Part shown: piece after piece, positions 42,240-49,466 of the stretch | Position numbering within the stretch: position 1 is the first letter of the stretch | Layout: the number at the start of each line of letters is the position of its first letter | NCBI GenBank assembly: GCA_965278965.1 | Contig: OZ257127.1 | Location: 2,046,001-2,110,000, forward strand | Reading direction: 5' to 3' | DNA length: 64,000 bases | From: UBA10649 sp965278965 | GTDB lineage: Bacteria; Actinomycetota; Actinomycetes; S36-B12 | Translations under genes and position numbers: made by a program | Notes under the pieces: generated by a model | Database searches by the model: none | Told to the model about the DNA's origin: nothing | Seen by the model: only the letters and a program-made list of their open reading frames with translations

Positions 42240-43009
42240 TCCCCGCCGCCTTCGACCTGCGCGGTCGCGTCGCGCTGGTCACCGGCGCCGGGTCGGCGTC
42301 GGGGATCGGCTTCGCGTCCGCCCGCCTCCTGGTCGAGCTCGGGGCGACTGTCGCGATCGCGTCGACGAGCAGTCGCATCGACCAGCGGGTCGCCGACCTC
42401 GGCGGTCCGCCGACCACCGGACACGTCGCTGACCTGACGGACGAGGCCCAGGCGGGGCAGGTGGTTGCAGACGCCGTCGCCGCCCACGGTCGCCTGGACA
42501 TCGTCGTCGCGAACGCGGGCATGACGAGCGTCACGGTGGTCGGTGAGTCGGGCGGGATCGCCGGAACATCGGCTGACGCGTGGCGTGCAGGGATCGCGCG
42601 CAACCTCGACACGGCGTTTCACGTGCTCAGGGCCGCGCTGCCGCACCTGATCGACAGCGGTGCCGGCCGCATCGTCGCGGTCAGCAGCGTGACCGGCCCG
42701 GTCATGGCGATGCGTGACGAGGCCGCCTACGCGGCGGCCAAGGCGGGTGTCGTCGGGCTCGTCCGGTCGATCGCGGTCTACCACGCGGCGGACCAGGTGA
42801 CGGCGAACGCCGTGGCTCCCGGCTGGATAGCGACGGGGTCGCAGACGCCCGACGAGGCGCGGTTGGGGCGAGGGGTACCGGTCGGGCGCAGCGCGACGCC
42901 GGTCGAGGTCGCCAGCGCGGTGGCGTGGCTGTGCACGCCTGGCGCCGCGTACGTGACGGGCCAGTGCCTCGTCGTCGACGGAGGCAACAGCATCGCCGAG
43001 CAGCGGTAG
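42236..43009 (+). CDS. Short-chain dehydrogenase/reductase
   Basis: 257 residues. TGAGSASGIG is the cofactor loop, NAGM follows, and AAYAAAKAGVVGLVRSIAVY holds the active-site Tyr and Lys. VVDGGNSIAEQR closes the fold. It is translationally coupled (GTGA) to the second GSA-type aminotransferase, so the pair probably acts in sequence on an amino/keto substrate. Specificity is unknown. Confidence 0.9.
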   Translation: MIPAAFDLRGRVALVTGAGSASGIGFASARLLVELGATVAIASTSSRIDQRVADLGGPPTTGHVADLTDEAQAGQVVADAVAAHGRLDIVVANAGMTSVTVVGESGGIAGTSADAWRAGIARNLDTAFHVLRAALPHLIDSGAGRIVAVSSVTGPVMAMRDEAAYAAAKAGVVGLVRSIAVYHAADQVTANAVAPGWIATGSQTPDEARLGRGVPVGRSATPVEVASAVAWLCTPGAAYVTGQCLVVDGGNSIAEQR

Positions 43010-43054
43010 CCACCGGCGACGCGCCCGGAATGGTTGAAATTCGGGCCGATATGC

Positions 43055-43090
43055 CCGGTTTGACGACCACTGCAGGCGCGTCGGCGGTCA
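43055..43090. repeat. 36-bp repeat ending on the stop codon of the nudix gene
   Basis: The unit begins CCGGTTTGACGACCA and ends GGCGCGTCGGCGGTCA, the last three bases being the complement of the TGA. A copy with 33 of 36 identical positions ends on the stop of the next minus-strand gene (43635-43670). The left-hand arm (43027-43045) is an imperfect complement, so a weak hairpin can form. Confidence 0.75.
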
Positions 43091-43582
43091 GTCGGCGATG
43101 AAACGCCCGGTCGCCAAGTGCTCGCGGTACATCGCCAGGACCCGCGCGGTCGGCGGATGCACGGGGACCGGAAGGTCGTCGGGCTGGACCCATCGGTGGT
43201 CAACCGCTTCGGCGGAGGCGATCGGCTCCCGATCGTCCAGCCGCACCCAGAAGCACAGCGCGAACGCGTGGACGCGGTCGCCATTCGGGTAGACCAGCAG
43301 ATGCGTGACCGGGTCGGAGAAGGTCGCGAACGGCACGAGGTCCGCCGGGGCCACTCGAAGCCCCGCCTCCTCGAGGAGCTCGGTGACGGCGATGTCGCGG
43401 AAGGACTGGCCTGGCTCGGCGGCGCCGGACGGGATCTCCCACGCGCCGGTGTCGGTCCGCCGCTGCATCAGGACGCGACCGTCCTCGCGCACGACGACGA
43501 CCTGCGCGCCCGGGCACAGCACGAGATCGTGTCCGATGCGCTGCCGCAGCCGGCCGAGGTAGGAGTCGGCGAACCCGGTCAC
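43088..43582 (-). CDS. Nudix hydrolase with altered Nudix box
   Basis: 164 residues from a GTG at 43582. The box reads GAAEPGQSFRDIAVTELLEE followed by AGL: the first conserved Glu is Gln (EPGQ) and the REUXEE arginine is Thr (TELLEE). The two metal-binding Glu of EE remain. The fold otherwise matches ADP-ribose-pyrophosphatase-like proteins (VLMQRRTDTGAWEIPSG). Reduced or shifted activity is possible. It stands alone between the SDR gene and a secreted glycosidase gene. Confidence 0.85.
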   Translation of the reverse strand: MTGFADSYLGRLRQRIGHDLVLCPGAQVVVVREDGRVLMQRRTDTGAWEIPSGAAEPGQSFRDIAVTELLEEAGLRVAPADLVPFATFSDPVTHLLVYPNGDRVHAFALCFWVRLDDREPIASAEAVDHRWVQPDDLPVPVHPPTARVLAMYREHLATGRFIAD

Positions 43583-43602
43583 GCGCGCACCCCCCGCGAG
43601 AC

Positions 43603-43670
43603 GCCTTGAATGGTCGTCAAACGGCCCGCGGGAGCCGGTTTGACGACCATTCCAGGCGCGTCGGCGGTTA
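43603..43670. repeat. Palindrome and second copy of the 36-bp repeat after the glycosidase gene
   Basis: GAATGGTCGTCAAAC (43608-43622) and its exact complement (43638-43652) form a 15-bp stem, extended beyond one mismatch by GCCT/AGGC pairing. The right half is the 36-bp repeat 43635-43670, which ends on the complement of the glycosidase TAA. Confidence 0.8.
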
Positions 43671-44963
43671 CTTGCGGAGGAGGGTCGGGCCGGAGATGAC
43701 GATCTGCTTCTTGGTCACCGGCTTGCACGAGCCGTTGAGCTTGCAGATCTGGTTGAAGCCCTTGGTCGAGAACCTCGCGCTGCCGGCCTCGGCCCACACG
43801 ACACGCTGGGCCTGACCGGCCTTCGTGAACCGGCACGTGACGGCGTTGCCGTTGGAGCACCCGTTGAAGGTCGCTCCGACGATCCAGCCCTGCAGCGTCG
43901 ACACCGACGTCGCCGCGGGGCTCCCCGCGTTCATCTGGATGCCGACGAGGTCGAGGTTCGGCCCCCAGGCGTACCAGTAGGTCCGGCTGATGCCCAGTCG
44001 CAGCGAGTCCAGGTAGGTGCGGGCGGCCCAGTTGGAGGCCTTGACCCCGTTGATGTCCTGGTCGGGGTTCAGCGGCCCGGGACCGGCGAGCCCGTAGTTG
44101 TTCTCCGTGTCCCACAGCGGCTTGTTCGGCGCGCCCGCGGCGTCCAGCATCGCGATCCACTGCTTGGCGAGCGCGGCGCGGTCGGCCGGCGTGCCCTTGG
44201 ATGCGGGGTACGTGTGCGCGGCGAACACGTCGACGGGCCAGCCCAGCGCCTTCAGCTGCGAGAGGTACGCGGGGTAGAACTTCTTGAACGGGCCGCCCAG
44301 GCGGGTGCCCGTGCTCGGTGCGACGACGGTGGCGCTCGGGTCGATCGACTTGATGATGTCGTAGGCGCGCTTGGTCAGCCGCGCCATCTGGGCGGGCGTC
44401 CCGGTCGAGAACGTCGTGAGGTTGGCCTCGTTCCAGATCTGGTAGGCGTTGATCTTGCCCTTGTACTTCGTCGCGACGGTCCGCACCCAGTCGTCCCAGT
44501 CGCTGAGGTTCTTGGGCATGCCCGCGGCGCCGGGCAGGACGCCGGCGACACCGCCGGCGGACGGGTCGTCCGTGGCCCACGCCGGGGTGCCGGCGAGGAC
44601 CAGCAGGATGTCGCTCACGCCGTGTGACTGCGCGTTCGCGACCGCGGCGTCGAGCTTGGTCCAGTCGAAGACGCCCTTCGAGGTCTCGATCGACGACCAC
44701 GTCGTCTGGTTGTCCCACAGCCGCAGCGCGCCGATCGGGATCGTCGGCCAGACGCCGTCCTGGACGTTGAACACGTGCATCCCGAACAGGGATCGGTCGA
44801 CGGTCGTGCCGACGAGGCTGGCGGCCAGGGGTTTCGCCCGCGGTGTCGGTGCCGGTGCGGCCGACGCCCCAGGGGCGGCGAGCACGGTCGCGGCGACGGC
44901 AGCGGCCGACATGAGGGCGAGCAGGGACGTGCGAAGCGGGGGAAGTCTGCGCATGGCGACCAT
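43668..44963 (-). CDS. Secreted glycoside hydrolase, clan GH-A (GH39/GH5-like)
   Basis: 431 residues. A basic start and hydrophobic core (LLALMSAAAVAATVLAAPGA) form a signal peptide. The barrel has LRLWDNQTTWSSIE near residue 80, WNEAN (acid/base Glu about 179) and WDTENNYG (nucleophile Glu about 288). The C-terminal part carries four Cys, likely two disulfides (GCSNGNAVTCRF and QICKLNGSCKP). It probably acts on a plant or microbial polysaccharide outside the cell. ATG 44963 or 44954 could be the start; neither has a clear ribosome-binding site. Confidence 0.85.
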   Translation of the reverse strand: MVAMRRLPPLRTSLLALMSAAAVAATVLAAPGASAAPAPTPRAKPLAASLVGTTVDRSLFGMHVFNVQDGVWPTIPIGALRLWDNQTTWSSIETSKGVFDWTKLDAAVANAQSHGVSDILLVLAGTPAWATDDPSAGGVAGVLPGAAGMPKNLSDWDDWVRTVATKYKGKINAYQIWNEANLTTFSTGTPAQMARLTKRAYDIIKSIDPSATVVAPSTGTRLGGPFKKFYPAYLSQLKALGWPVDVFAAHTYPASKGTPADRAALAKQWIAMLDAAGAPNKPLWDTENNYGLAGPGPLNPDQDINGVKASNWAARTYLDSLRLGISRTYWYAWGPNLDLVGIQMNAGSPAATSVSTLQGWIVGATFNGCSNGNAVTCRFTKAGQAQRVVWAEAGSARFSTKGFNQICKLNGSCKPVTKKQIVISGPTLLRK

Positions 44964-44999
44964 GCTGCCATGCGCGCGCCGCGAGGCCGGCACGCGCGT

Positions 45000-45662
45000 C
45001 TAGGCGCTCGGCGCGTCGCGCAGGAGAGTCACCCCGTCAAGCACGAGGCGCAGGCCCACCTCGAAGGAGTCGCCGAACGCGTACCCGGCGCGCAGGACGT
45101 ACTGCTCGGCGAACTCACGCATCCGTGGGGCAGCGCTGAGATCGATGCCCGCGATGAGCGCCTCGGGGTCGGCCTCGAGCTCGACGTCAAGCAGCATCGC
45201 CTCCTGGAGCGCGAAGCCGTAGACGAACGCGTCGAGCAGGGCTGCGGCGTGGGCCGTCGCCTCGAGGGAGAAGCCGGCTGACCGCAGGACCTCCAGCAGC
45301 GCCTCATGGCTGGCGAGGTTCGCCGGGCCGGGATGGCGGCGGGTTTCCAGCAGCCCCACGGCCCAGGGGTGGCGGGCCAGGACGGCTCGCGTGGAGCGCG
45401 CCCGCTCAGCGAGCTCGTCCCGCCACGGCTCGTGCGTCGTCGGCCGGTACGTCTGTGCGTAGACCTCGTCGACGATCGCGTCGAGGATCTCCTCCTTGCT
45501 GCCCACGTGGTGGTACACGGCCATGGGTTTGGCTCCCAGGCGGGCGGCGATCGATCGGATCGTCACCGCGCCGACCCCGGACTCGTCGGCGAGGGTCAAA
45601 GCGGCGTCGCGTACACGGTCCCGGGACAGCGACCCGCGGGGCGCGCGGGGTGCCGATGGCAT
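45000..45662 (-). CDS. TetR family regulator
   Basis: 220 residues. The helix-turn-helix is VGAVTIRSIAARLGAKPMAVYHHVGSK (about 30-56), followed by an all-helical C-terminal domain of the TetR_C_1 type with PWAVGLLETRRHPGP and HAAALLDAFVYGFALQE. It is divergent from the oxidoreductase gene at 45738 and separated from it by 75 bp that contain a clear dyad (45676-45700). It probably represses both itself and that gene. Confidence 0.92.
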   Translation of the reverse strand: MPSAPRAPRGSLSRDRVRDAALTLADESGVGAVTIRSIAARLGAKPMAVYHHVGSKEEILDAIVDEVYAQTYRPTTHEPWRDELAERARSTRAVLARHPWAVGLLETRRHPGPANLASHEALLEVLRSAGFSLEATAHAAALLDAFVYGFALQEAMLLDVELEADPEALIAGIDLSAAPRMREFAEQYVLRAGYAFGDSFEVGLRLVLDGVTLLRDAPSA

Positions 45663-45675
45663 GGCGACACGATAA

Positions 45676-45700
45676 CGTACGTTGTACCGTACTATGTACG
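45676..45700. promoter_or_regulatory. TetR operator with four GTAC half-sites
   Basis: The stretch reads CGTAC-GTT-GTAC-C-GTAC-TAT-GTACG, symmetric about position 45688. A TACTAT -10-like hexamer (45690-45695) for the oxidoreductase lies inside it, so binding would block that promoter. It begins 14 bp upstream of the tetR ATG. Confidence 0.75.
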
Positions 45701-45737
45701 AAAGCGCCGGCCCGCGGCGTGACGAACCGGAGGAACG

Positions 45738-46721
45738 ATGACGAGCATGCGCGCCGTGGTACAGGACGGCTACGGAGGAACCGACGTGCTGCGCCAGGAG
45801 ACCGTCCCGGTCCCGACGCCCGGCACGGGCGAGGTCCTCCTGCGCGTGCAGGCCGCCGCGATCGACCGGGGCACGTGGCACGTCATGGCGGGCCTACCGC
45901 GGGTGGCCCGGCTCGGGCTCGGCGTGCGCGGCCCGAAGGCCCAGGTGCCGGGGCTGGACGTGGCCGGCGTCGTCGAGGAGGTCGGGCCGGGCGTGACCGA
46001 CCTGCGGCCCGGCGACGCGGTCTTCGGCATCGCGAAGGGGTCGTTCGCGCCGCGCGCCGTCGCTCGTGTCGCCAAGCTCGCACCGGCTCCCGCCTCCTTG
46101 TCGCCGGCGGAGGCCGCGGCGCTCGGGGTGTCCGGGTTGACGGCCATCCAGGCGCTGGACGCCGCGCGGGTCACGAGCGGGAGCTCCGTGCTCGTCATCG
46201 GGGCGTCGGGCGGCGTCGGCAGCCTCGCCGTCGCGATCGCCGCCCGCCGCGGGGCACAGGTCAGCGCGGTGTGCAGCGGGTCCAAGGCGCAGGCGGTCCA
46301 GGCGTGGGGGGCCTCCCGGGTGCTCGACCGCCGTCGCGACGAGCTCGCCGGCGACCGGTCGCGCTACGACGCCGTCCTCGACATAGCCGGCGGCACGTCA
46401 CTTGCTCGCCTCCGTGAGCTCACCACCCCTCACGGCACGATCGTGTTCATCGGCCGGGAGGGCGGCGGCGACTGGACGGGGGGCTTCGGGGCGCCTGTAC
46501 GCCGCGCACTGCGCATGCTGGCCAGTCGGCAGCGCTACGTGATGCTGGTCGCGCGCGAGCGCTCGGCCGACCTCGTCCGGCTCGCCGCTCTCGCTGACGG
46601 CGAGGGCCTGCGCCCGCACCTGCACGCGACCTTCCCGTTCACCGAGGTCCGAGCGGCGATGGACACACTCACGTCCGGGTCCGTCGTCGGGAAGATCGCC
46701 CTGGTCCCGGCGCCGGAGTGA
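45738..46721 (+). CDS. Zinc-independent MDR oxidoreductase (quinone oxidoreductase-like)
   Basis: 327 residues. It begins MRAVVQDGYGGTDVLRQE and has VPGLDVAGVVEEVGPGV, LGVSGLTAIQALDAA and the NADPH fold VIGASGGVGSLAVAIA. Zinc ligands of alcohol dehydrogenases are missing, so it belongs to the quinone/enone reductase group. ATG 45738 follows CCGGAGGAACG. Its divergent TetR neighbour and the shared operator suggest induction by a toxic small molecule. Confidence 0.9.
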   Translation: MTSMRAVVQDGYGGTDVLRQETVPVPTPGTGEVLLRVQAAAIDRGTWHVMAGLPRVARLGLGVRGPKAQVPGLDVAGVVEEVGPGVTDLRPGDAVFGIAKGSFAPRAVARVAKLAPAPASLSPAEAAALGVSGLTAIQALDAARVTSGSSVLVIGASGGVGSLAVAIAARRGAQVSAVCSGSKAQAVQAWGASRVLDRRRDELAGDRSRYDAVLDIAGGTSLARLRELTTPHGTIVFIGREGGGDWTGGFGAPVRRALRMLASRQRYVMLVARERSADLVRLAALADGEGLRPHLHATFPFTEVRAAMDTLTSGSVVGKIALVPAPE

Positions 46722-46724
46722 TGG

Positions 46725-48245
46725 CTAGTGCGGGCGTGACGCAGCTACGACCGTGACGTCGTCGCGGCGCCAGTCGGCCGCGCGGTGCCGGACCTGGGCC
46801 AGCAGCTGGGCGATGAGCTCGGCCGGCTGCTCGCGCACCGGCGCATCGGCCCCCCGGATGAACTGCGCGACCTTCGAGGACTCCAGCTCGTCACCCTCGG
46901 TGTTGCGCGACTCGACGAGCCCGTCGGTGTAGGCCACGACGACGTCGCCGCGTCCGAAAGCGCGCGACCGCACCGTCCACGCCCCCCCGAGTGAGGAGAT
47001 GAGCGGCCCGGTGGGCTCGCACAGGTCCGCCTGCTTGTCGTGGGTCACCACGATCGCCGGGTGGTGACCGGCGTTGCACCACTCGAGGGTCCCCGCGACG
47101 GGGTCGACGACGACGACGATCCCGGTGACGAAGTGCGTGTCGTCGGCGCAGGAGTCGGCTGCCATCGACACGGCCACGTCGGGGCTCAGACCGCCGCGCA
47201 GCGCGGCACGCAGGACGGAGCGCACGCGCAGCGCGGTCACGCTGGCCTGCGGCCCGTGCCCCGAGACGTCCGCGACGACCAGCGCCAGCGAGCCGTCCGG
47301 GCGCCGGACCGCGTCCCACCAGTCGCCGGCCACCACACCCTCGGCCGACTGGCTCGAGCCCGCGACGACGAGCCCGTCGATCTGCTCGGCCCCGCCGCCC
47401 AGCTCGGCCTGCATGGCGGCGACGAGCGGAGCGTCCTGCACCAGGCCCTCACGGGCCGCCTGCGCCTCGTCGATCTCGAGGACCAGTTCGCGGCGCAGCC
47501 GCTCCGCGTCGATACCGACCGCCCGCAGCTCGGGCGGCCCCACGGCCCGCACGGGTTCCAGGTGTCCGGCCTCCCGGGTCGTGCGCTGCAGGCTCTCGCG
47601 AAGCGTGGTCAGCGGACCGAGGACCCACAGGTGCAGGCCGGCGTAGAAGGCGGCGAGACCGAGGAGGACGCACACGCCGACGAACAGCAACGTGAAACCG
47701 AGGATCCGCGTGAATGCCGCCGCGGCCTCGATCGCCGTGTCCCGAGCCTGGTTCGTGCCGTCGTGCAGGGCGGTCGACGCGTTCGTCATCGTCTCGTACG
47801 CGGACCACGCGGCGTCGGACCCGGTCTGGCGCATGGCCCGCTTGGGCTTGCCGGCCTCCATGTAGGCGATCGTCGGGTCGGCGTCCGCGCGCACCCACGC
47901 CCGCTGCGCCGACCGTGCTTTGGCGACGAGGGCCGTGAGATCGGGGTCGTCGACCACGGCCTTGCCGATGTCGGCGAGCAGCGTGGTCGCGCGCCCGATG
48001 CTCTGCCGGTAGGAGTCCAGCGACGCGGCTCGGTTGAGCATCACGTAGTCGGCGAGGGCCCCGCTTGCATTGGCCTGCACGAGGGTCAGCTCGGCCGACT
48101 GGTCGACGACGGGCGACAGCTCGTCCTGGATCCCGATGTTGACGGCGGCCGTCAGCCCGTACTGCGCGAACAGGGCGATCCCCATGAGCAGCAGTGCGAC
48201 GAGCGCGACGATGGATGCGATGAGCGTCCGCATCCTCAGGGTCAC
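46725..48245 (-). CDS. Membrane PP2C/SpoIIE-type serine phosphatase with CHASE3-like sensor region
   Basis: 506 residues. Two membrane helices (about 7-28 and 183-208) enclose an extracytoplasmic helical domain of about 150 residues (NRAASLDSYRQSIGRATTLL). A HAMP-like linker and a SpoIIE domain follow with GVVAGDWWDAV, LVVADVSGHGPQASVTA, CNAGHHPAIVV, YTDGLVESR and WRRDDVTVVAA, so all metal-binding Asp positions are there. Such RsbU-like phosphatases act on phosphorylated anti-anti-sigma factors in general stress response. No partner-switch genes are adjacent. Confidence 0.9.
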   Translation of the reverse strand: MTLRMRTLIASIVALVALLLMGIALFAQYGLTAAVNIGIQDELSPVVDQSAELTLVQANASGALADYVMLNRAASLDSYRQSIGRATTLLADIGKAVVDDPDLTALVAKARSAQRAWVRADADPTIAYMEAGKPKRAMRQTGSDAAWSAYETMTNASTALHDGTNQARDTAIEAAAAFTRILGFTLLFVGVCVLLGLAAFYAGLHLWVLGPLTTLRESLQRTTREAGHLEPVRAVGPPELRAVGIDAERLRRELVLEIDEAQAAREGLVQDAPLVAAMQAELGGGAEQIDGLVVAGSSQSAEGVVAGDWWDAVRRPDGSLALVVADVSGHGPQASVTALRVRSVLRAALRGGLSPDVAVSMAADSCADDTHFVTGIVVVVDPVAGTLEWCNAGHHPAIVVTHDKQADLCEPTGPLISSLGGAWTVRSRAFGRGDVVVAYTDGLVESRNTEGDELESSKVAQFIRGADAPVREQPAELIAQLLAQVRHRAADWRRDDVTVVAASRPH

Positions 48246-48323
48246 GGGCGAAGGCTAGGGGAGATTCCGTGATCCATGGAGGGACTGCGACGCAGTCGTG
48301 ACCGGACCGTAGGCTCGGTCGTC

Positions 48324-49400
48324 GTGACGACCCCGCGCCTGCGACCCGACATCGAGCAGCTGCCGGCCTACAAGGCGGGGCAGCGGCCGATCGATCGGGC
48401 CGACCTGACGGTCTTCAAGATCTCCAGCAACGAGGTGCCGTTCCCGCCCCTGCCGAGCGTGGTCGATGCGATCGCACGCGCCGCGCTCGAGGTGCACCGG
48501 TACCCCGATCCGGCCTCGACCCGGCTGGTCGCCGCGCTGGCGGCCCGCCACGACGTGCCCGAGGACTGGATCGCGTTGGGGACGGGCAGCGTGGCGCTGT
48601 GCGGGCACATCACCTCGGCCGTCGCCGGCCCCGGCGACGAGGTCGTCTACGCGTGGCGCAGCTTCGAGGCGTACCCGATCTGGACCCAGATCGCCGGGGC
48701 CACCGCGGTGCAGGTCCCTCTGCTGGCTGACGAGCGCCACGACCTTCCCGCGATGATCGCTGCCCTGACCGACCGCACGCGCCTGGTCCTCGTGTGCTCG
48801 CCCAACAACCCGACCGGTGCGATCGTCACGGAGGCCGAGCTCGTCGCGTTTCTCGACGAGGTCCCCGGCGACATCCTGGTCGTGCTGGACGAGGCCTACA
48901 CCCAGTTCGTGACGCGGGACGATGTCGCCGACGGGGTAGAGCTCGTCCGCCGCTACCAGAACCTCGTTCTGCTGCAGACGTTCTCGAAGGCCTACGGGCT
49001 AGCCGCCCTACGGGTCGGGCTTGCGATCGCGCACCCGCCTGTCGCCGCCGCGATCCGAAAGACGGCGACGCCGTTCGGCATCTCGACGATCGCCGAGGAA
49101 GCCGCGATCGCGTCGTTGGCGGCCGAGGACGAGCTGATGGACCGGGTGCGCGAGGTCGTCGCCGAGCGCGTTCGCGTCCTCGACGCCCTTCGATCCCAGG
49201 GCTGGCCGGTCGAGGACTCGCAGGCCAACTTCGTGTGGCTGCGCCTCGGGGACCGGACCGCCGCCTATGCCGCGGCGTGCGAGGAGGCCGGGATCACGGT
49301 GCGCCCGTTCGCCGGCGAGGGCGTGCGGATCACGATCGCCGAGCCGGAGGCCAACGACCGGGTCATCGCCGTGTCGGCCGCGTTCCTCCGCGACCGGTGA
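48324..49400 (+). CDS. pat: Aromatic / histidinol-phosphate aminotransferase
   Basis: 358 residues from GTG 48324; a TAGGCT hexamer (48310-48315) 8 bp upstream marks a leaderless start. Motifs are FKISSNEVPFPPLP, VHRYPDPASTRL, VCSPNNPTGAIVTEAEL, VLDEAYTQF and TFSKAYGLAALRVG (PLP lysine). This is the HisC/Pat family; the stand-alone gene outside a his operon fits the actinobacterial phenylalanine/tyrosine aminotransferase Pat. HisC activity cannot be excluded. Confidence 0.88.
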   Translation: MTTPRLRPDIEQLPAYKAGQRPIDRADLTVFKISSNEVPFPPLPSVVDAIARAALEVHRYPDPASTRLVAALAARHDVPEDWIALGTGSVALCGHITSAVAGPGDEVVYAWRSFEAYPIWTQIAGATAVQVPLLADERHDLPAMIAALTDRTRLVLVCSPNNPTGAIVTEAELVAFLDEVPGDILVVLDEAYTQFVTRDDVADGVELVRRYQNLVLLQTFSKAYGLAALRVGLAIAHPPVAAAIRKTATPFGISTIAEEAAIASLAAEDELMDRVREVVAERVRVLDALRSQGWPVEDSQANFVWLRLGDRTAAYAAACEEAGITVRPFAGEGVRITIAEPEANDRVIAVSAAFLRDR

Positions 49401-49466
49401 GACGTCGTCGCCTCGTTGGTCGCTGACGCGACGGCAGATCCCCGTTCGCGTGGTTGGTGACCGGCT

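Noticed and set aside
43668..44963. Glycosidase as part of the sugar-acid pathway
   Set aside because: It is 8 kb away, on its own, with no shared regulatory site; a link is possible but not supported.
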